Shown: one piece after another, positions 61,339-64,000 of the stretch
Layout of the letters: each line of letters starts with the position of its first letter
Numbering within the stretch: the stretch's first letter is position 1
DNA from: Ruania rhizosphaerae
GTDB lineage: Bacteria; Actinomycetota; Actinomycetes; Actinomycetales; Beutenbergiaceae
Assembly: GCF_009805705.1 (NCBI RefSeq)
Contig: NZ_VSMB01000008.1
Span: forward strand, 142,755 to 206,754
Reading direction: 5' to 3'
DNA length: 64,000 nucleotides
The notes under the pieces: generated by a model
Databases searched by the model: none
Seen by the model: only the letters and a program-made list of their open reading frames with translations
Told to the model about the DNA's origin: nothing
Made by a program: the position numbers and the translations under genes

Positions 61339-62009
61339 GGCCGATCGACCTGTCCGCCGTCGCCACCGACGTTGCGCCCCTGCTGCTGGGCGGCGTGCTC
61401 GTCGGCGCCGATGGCGTCGCGGTCCGCCTCGTCGAGGTTGAGGCCTACCGCGGCGCCGAAGATCCGGGGTCGCACGCCTACCGCGGCCGGACCGCTCGCA
61501 ACGCCACCATGTTCGGGCCACCAGGCCACGCCTACGTCTACCGGCACCTCGGTCTGCACCACTGCGTCAACGTGGTCTGCTCTCCCGCGGGAACGGCGAC
61601 GGCGGTACTGCTGCGGGCAGGTGAGGTGGTAGCAGGCCAGGAGCTGGCGTGGCAGCGTCGACGGGCCGCGGGCGTGTGCCGTGCCGAGCGCGATCTCGCC
61701 CGTGGACCGGCGCGGCTCGCGGTGGTCCTCGGCCTCACGTTGGCGCACGATGGTGCTCCTGTGACGATTCTGCAGTCTCCGCGAGACCGACCGGTGCCGG
61801 ACGCGTCGCGCACGCGTGCATCGGTCGCTGCACCGGATGCTGGAGCGACGCCACTGGAACTGGTACCGGCGGACGAACCGGTCACCATACGGACGGGCCC
61901 ACGGGTCGGCGTCTCCGGTCGTGCGGGTACTGACGCCTACCCCTGGCGGTACTGGATCGACGGCGACCCGCACGTCTCGGCGTTCCGGGCCGGGCCAGGA
62001 GCGTCGTGA
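61335..62009 (+). CDS. mpg: DNA-3-methyladenine glycosylase (AAG/MPG family)
   Basis: A 224-aa base-excision repair glycosylase that removes alkylated purines. Markers: APLLLGGVLVGADGVAVRLVEVEAYRG with the catalytic Glu, DPGSHAYRGRTARNATMFGPPGHAYVYRHLGLHHCVNVV with the intercalating Tyr region, and TGPRVGVSGRAGTDAYPWRYWI near the end. GTG 61335 overlaps the preceding stop (GTGA), which decides the start over a longer frame. A Cys/Ser/Thr-rich loop near DRPVPDASRTRASVAAPD is longer than usual. Confidence 0.94.
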   Translation: MRPIDLSAVATDVAPLLLGGVLVGADGVAVRLVEVEAYRGAEDPGSHAYRGRTARNATMFGPPGHAYVYRHLGLHHCVNVVCSPAGTATAVLLRAGEVVAGQELAWQRRRAAGVCRAERDLARGPARLAVVLGLTLAHDGAPVTILQSPRDRPVPDASRTRASVAAPDAGATPLELVPADEPVTIRTGPRVGVSGRAGTDAYPWRYWIDGDPHVSAFRAGPGAS

Positions 62010-62027
62010 CGATGCAGCGACGGCCTC

Positions 62028-62033
62028 TAGGCT
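62028..62033 (+). promoter_or_regulatory. tyrS promoter (-10)
   Basis: TAGGCT, giving a predicted leader of about 60 nt that ends in an AAGGTAGG ribosome-binding site. No T-box features are seen. Confidence 0.45.
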
Positions 62034-62100
62034 GGGGCGCGGACAGGGGAACAGGCCCCCGTCCCGTCACGCAGACGGAGCGTAGACAAGGTAGGTCACA

Positions 62101-63369
62101 GTGAACGACATCCTCGACGAGTTGCGCTGGCGCGGTCTGATCGCCCAGTCCACCGATCTCTCGGCCTTGGCCGAGGCGCTCTCGACGGGACCGGTCACCT
62201 ACTACGCGGGCTTCGATCCCACCGGGCCGAGCCTGCATCACGGGCACCTTGTCCAGCTGATGCTGCTGCGGCACCTGCAGAACGCCGGGCACCGTGCCAT
62301 CGCACTCGTCGGTGGCGCCACCGGGATGATCGGGGACCCGCGGATGTCGGGGGAGCGCACCCTGAACACCAAGGAGGTGGTGGCCGAATGGACGGAGCGG
62401 CTGCACGCGCAGATCTCGCGGTTTCTCGACTTCGAGGGTGACAACCCGGCGCAGATGGTGAACAACCTGGACTGGACGGCACCGCTTTCGGCGATCGACT
62501 TCCTGCGCGATGTGGGCAAGCACTACCGGCTCGGCACGATGCTCGCCAAGGACACCGTGGCGCGCCGGCTGAACAGCGACGAGGGGATCAGTTTCACCGA
62601 GTTCAGCTACCAGATCCTGCAGGGGATGGACTTCCTCGAGTTGCATCGGCGGTATGGGTGCACGCTGCAGACCGGTGGCAACGACCAGTGGGGCAACCTG
62701 CTCTCGGGAGTCGACCTGGTGCACAAGGCCGATGGTGCTTCAGTGCATGCGCTCACCACGCCGCTGATCACGAAGTCCGACGGCACCAAGTTCGGCAAGA
62801 CCGAGGGCGGCGCGGTGTGGCTGGCGCCGGACATGATGAGCCCGTACGCGTTCTTCCAGTTCTGGCTGAACACCGCCGATGCCGATGTGGTGGACTACCT
62901 CAAGGTGTTCACGTTCCTCGACCGCGAGCGGATCACCGAGCTGGCTGAGCTGCTGGAGGAGAACCCGAAGGCACGCGCCGCGCAGCGCACGCTCGCGCGG
63001 GAAGTGACCACGATTGTGCACGGTGCGGAGGCCACCGAACGGGTCGAGGCCGCCTCGGCCGCGTTGTTCGGGGGTGGGGATGCCGATGCACTGCGCCAAC
63101 TGGATGCCGGCACTCTGGCCGACGCCGTCTCCGAGGTACCGCGGGGTCAGATCGTGGTCGGTGAGACGACCATCGTGGACGCCTTGGTGGCTGCCGGGCT
63201 GGAGAAGGGGCGCAACGCCGCACGACGTGTGGTCGGGGACGGGGGCGCCTACCTCAACAACGAGAAGGTCACGGATACAGACCGTGTCATCACCGGTGAT
63301 GACCTCCTGGCTGGCGACGTGGCGCTCGTGCGTCGAGGTCGGCGTTCCCTCGCCGTCGTCTCTGGATGA
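62101..63369 (+). CDS. tyrS: Tyrosine-tRNA ligase
   Basis: A 422-aa class I synthetase. The HIGH motif is HHGHL at residues 46-50 in GFDPTGPSLHHGHLVQLML; the KMSKS counterpart is KFGKT in TKSDGTKFGKTEGGAV. ISFTEFSYQILQGMDF is the tyrosine pocket. The C-terminal S4 domain (IVDALVAAGLEKGRNAARRV to VRRGRRSLAVV) binds tRNA. GTG start with AAGGTAGG upstream. It ends just before a strong terminator and the rRNA promoter region. Confidence 0.98.
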   Translation: MNDILDELRWRGLIAQSTDLSALAEALSTGPVTYYAGFDPTGPSLHHGHLVQLMLLRHLQNAGHRAIALVGGATGMIGDPRMSGERTLNTKEVVAEWTERLHAQISRFLDFEGDNPAQMVNNLDWTAPLSAIDFLRDVGKHYRLGTMLAKDTVARRLNSDEGISFTEFSYQILQGMDFLELHRRYGCTLQTGGNDQWGNLLSGVDLVHKADGASVHALTTPLITKSDGTKFGKTEGGAVWLAPDMMSPYAFFQFWLNTADADVVDYLKVFTFLDRERITELAELLEENPKARAAQRTLAREVTTIVHGAEATERVEAASAALFGGGDADALRQLDAGTLADAVSEVPRGQIVVGETTIVDALVAAGLEKGRNAARRVVGDGGAYLNNEKVTDTDRVITGDDLLAGDVALVRRGRRSLAVVSG

Positions 63370-63394
63370 CCATCGAGGATTGCTCGTCCTCGTG

Positions 63395-63428
63395 ACTGGG
63401 GCCGCACCGGACACGGTGCGGCCCCAGT
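63395..63428 (+). terminator. tyrS terminator
   Basis: Perfect 15-bp stem ACTGGGGCCGCACCG / CGGTGCGGCCCCAGT with a GACA loop, 26 nt after the stop. Bases 63429-63686 after it hold no gene that I can support. Confidence 0.9.
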
Positions 63429-63686
63429 GTCGTTGTACATCCTGCCCCTCGGGTACCGAGCAGGAGGCGGGTCCGGGACCAATCCGTGGTGGGGTGGACG
63501 GGCGCCGGCTCTGCGACCGCATGTGCCGCCACAGGAAGAGCGGGCACGCACGGGTGACCCGCATCACGTTGTCGCTGGGTAGTGCGGCGGACAGCTCCCT
63601 CAGAGGGTTGCGGGAACTGTATCTGTGCAGGTCAGAGGGCATCGCGCGGCACATCACGGACGATCGAGCGAGCAGGACCCCGCGAT

Positions 63687-63715
63687 TTGACCCAGGGTTC
63701 ACCGGCCCGTAATGT
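63687..63715 (+). promoter_or_regulatory. rRNA operon promoter P1
   Basis: TTGACC, 17-bp spacer, TAATGT. It is a near-consensus promoter facing the end of the window, upstream of the conserved rRNA leader. Confidence 0.7.
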
Positions 63716-63878
63716 TTCATCCCGTCGCCCCGTGAAGGAGCAACGGACACCGATCAGGTGGCCGGTCCACACACGGAGCAGATCAGCCAAGCAGGACCGA
63801 GCTGATCATCCAACCGGATCGCGGTAGCGCGAGTCAGGTTCGGTGGGGTAGGATCACGATCCGGCCCAACCAGCCACG

Positions 63879-63907
63879 TTGACTCGAAGAGCAGCGAGCG
63901 GTAGGGT
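63879..63907 (+). promoter_or_regulatory. rRNA operon promoter P2
   Basis: TTGACT, 17-bp spacer, TAGGGT. Tandem with P1, 190 bp downstream. A 7-bp inverted repeat (GATCAGC/GCTGATC, 63781-63807) lies between the two. Confidence 0.65.
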
Positions 63908-63924
63908 AGAGCGGTTGCCCCGAG

Positions 63925-63978
63925 CAGGATCCTTGAATCGGGATCCTGAAGGTGCGCGTTCGTTGTTTGAGAACTCAA
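63925..63978 (+). promoter_or_regulatory. rRNA leader with antitermination-like sequence
   Basis: A CAGGATCC/GGATCCTG hairpin (63925-63948) followed by TTGTTTGAGAACTCAACA (TTGAG/CTCAA hairpin at 63967-63978). The latter is the conserved stretch found upstream of actinobacterial 16S rRNA genes. The 16S gene itself should begin a few hundred bases past the window. Confidence 0.75.
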
Positions 63979-64000
63979 CAGTGTGTTTGTAGTGATTGAT

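Noticed and set aside
62034..62100. T-box leader for tyrS
   Set aside because: The leader is only about 60 nt and lacks a T-box sequence or terminator.
63429..63686. Small ORFs after tyrS
   Set aside because: None has a ribosome-binding site or leaderless -10, and none resembles a protein; the region is probably untranslated.

Overview
The window is a 64 kb piece of a GC-rich actinobacterial chromosome. Coding density is high, GTG starts and 4-base ATGA/GTGA overlaps are frequent, and many genes look leaderless, with a TANNNT-like -10 box 6-7 nt before the start codon. Housekeeping gene content and order (dnaE, his genes, infC-rpmI-rplT, pheST, arg operon, tyrS, rRNA promoter region) fit the order Micrococcales. 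A Ruania/Georgenia/Beutenbergia-like genus is my guess, not something the sequence proves.

Layout: 1-8.1 kb holds the 3' end of dnaE, a small S4-domain gene, hisD, a PspC-domain gene and the operon hisC-hisB-(unknown)-hisH-priA-sseB. hisF, hisG, hisI and hisE are not here. 8.1-9.75 kb is infC-rpmI-rplT behind a long leader with a terminator-like attenuator; infC appears to start at ATC. 9.7-16.8 kb is accessory: a lipoprotein, a tiny membrane protein, katG, a 13E12/DUF222-HNH gene with a LexA-type box inside its promoter, a TrmH-type RNA methyltransferase and a P-loop kinase. 16.8-19.7 kb has an mgtE operon and a divergent membrane-anchored protein gene. 19.6-23.3 kb is a nucleic-acid repair patch: a 2H phosphoesterase, a LigC-type ATP-dependent DNA ligase and a LigD-PolDom-like polymerase, with a vapBC toxin-antitoxin pair between the last two.

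23.3-27.6 kb carries an aminotransferase, a DUF5107/TPR protein and a PfkB sugar kinase; pheST follows. 31.8-35.5 kb has an ArsR-SRPBCC-reductase operon and a quinone oxidoreductase-MFS operon. 35.6-41.9 kb has an acyltransferase, a two-component system, a frameshifted dedA and two hydrolases. 42.0-48.3 kb has a 1247-aa cell-wall-anchored (LPITG) lamin-tail/phosphoesterase protein, a sulfatase and a TetR regulator. 48.4-51.7 kb has a DUF2306 protein, a second two-component system and peptide deformylase.

51.8-60.7 kb is a complete arginine operon, argC-J-B-D-F-R-G-H. A sequence resembling an ARG box covers the argC -10 element, so the operon's own ArgR product probably represses it. A kinase-like gene, a 3-methyladenine DNA glycosylase gene and tyrS follow. 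The last 0.6 kb has no gene: it holds the tyrS terminator, two strong tandem promoters and the conserved leader of an rRNA operon whose 16S gene should begin just past the window.

A theme across the window is short in-frame tandem repeats (units of 6, 9, 12 and 18 bp) in coding sequence or between genes, including one inside the essential-type enzyme HisD. No insertion sequence, prophage, CRISPR array or tRNA gene was recognised.
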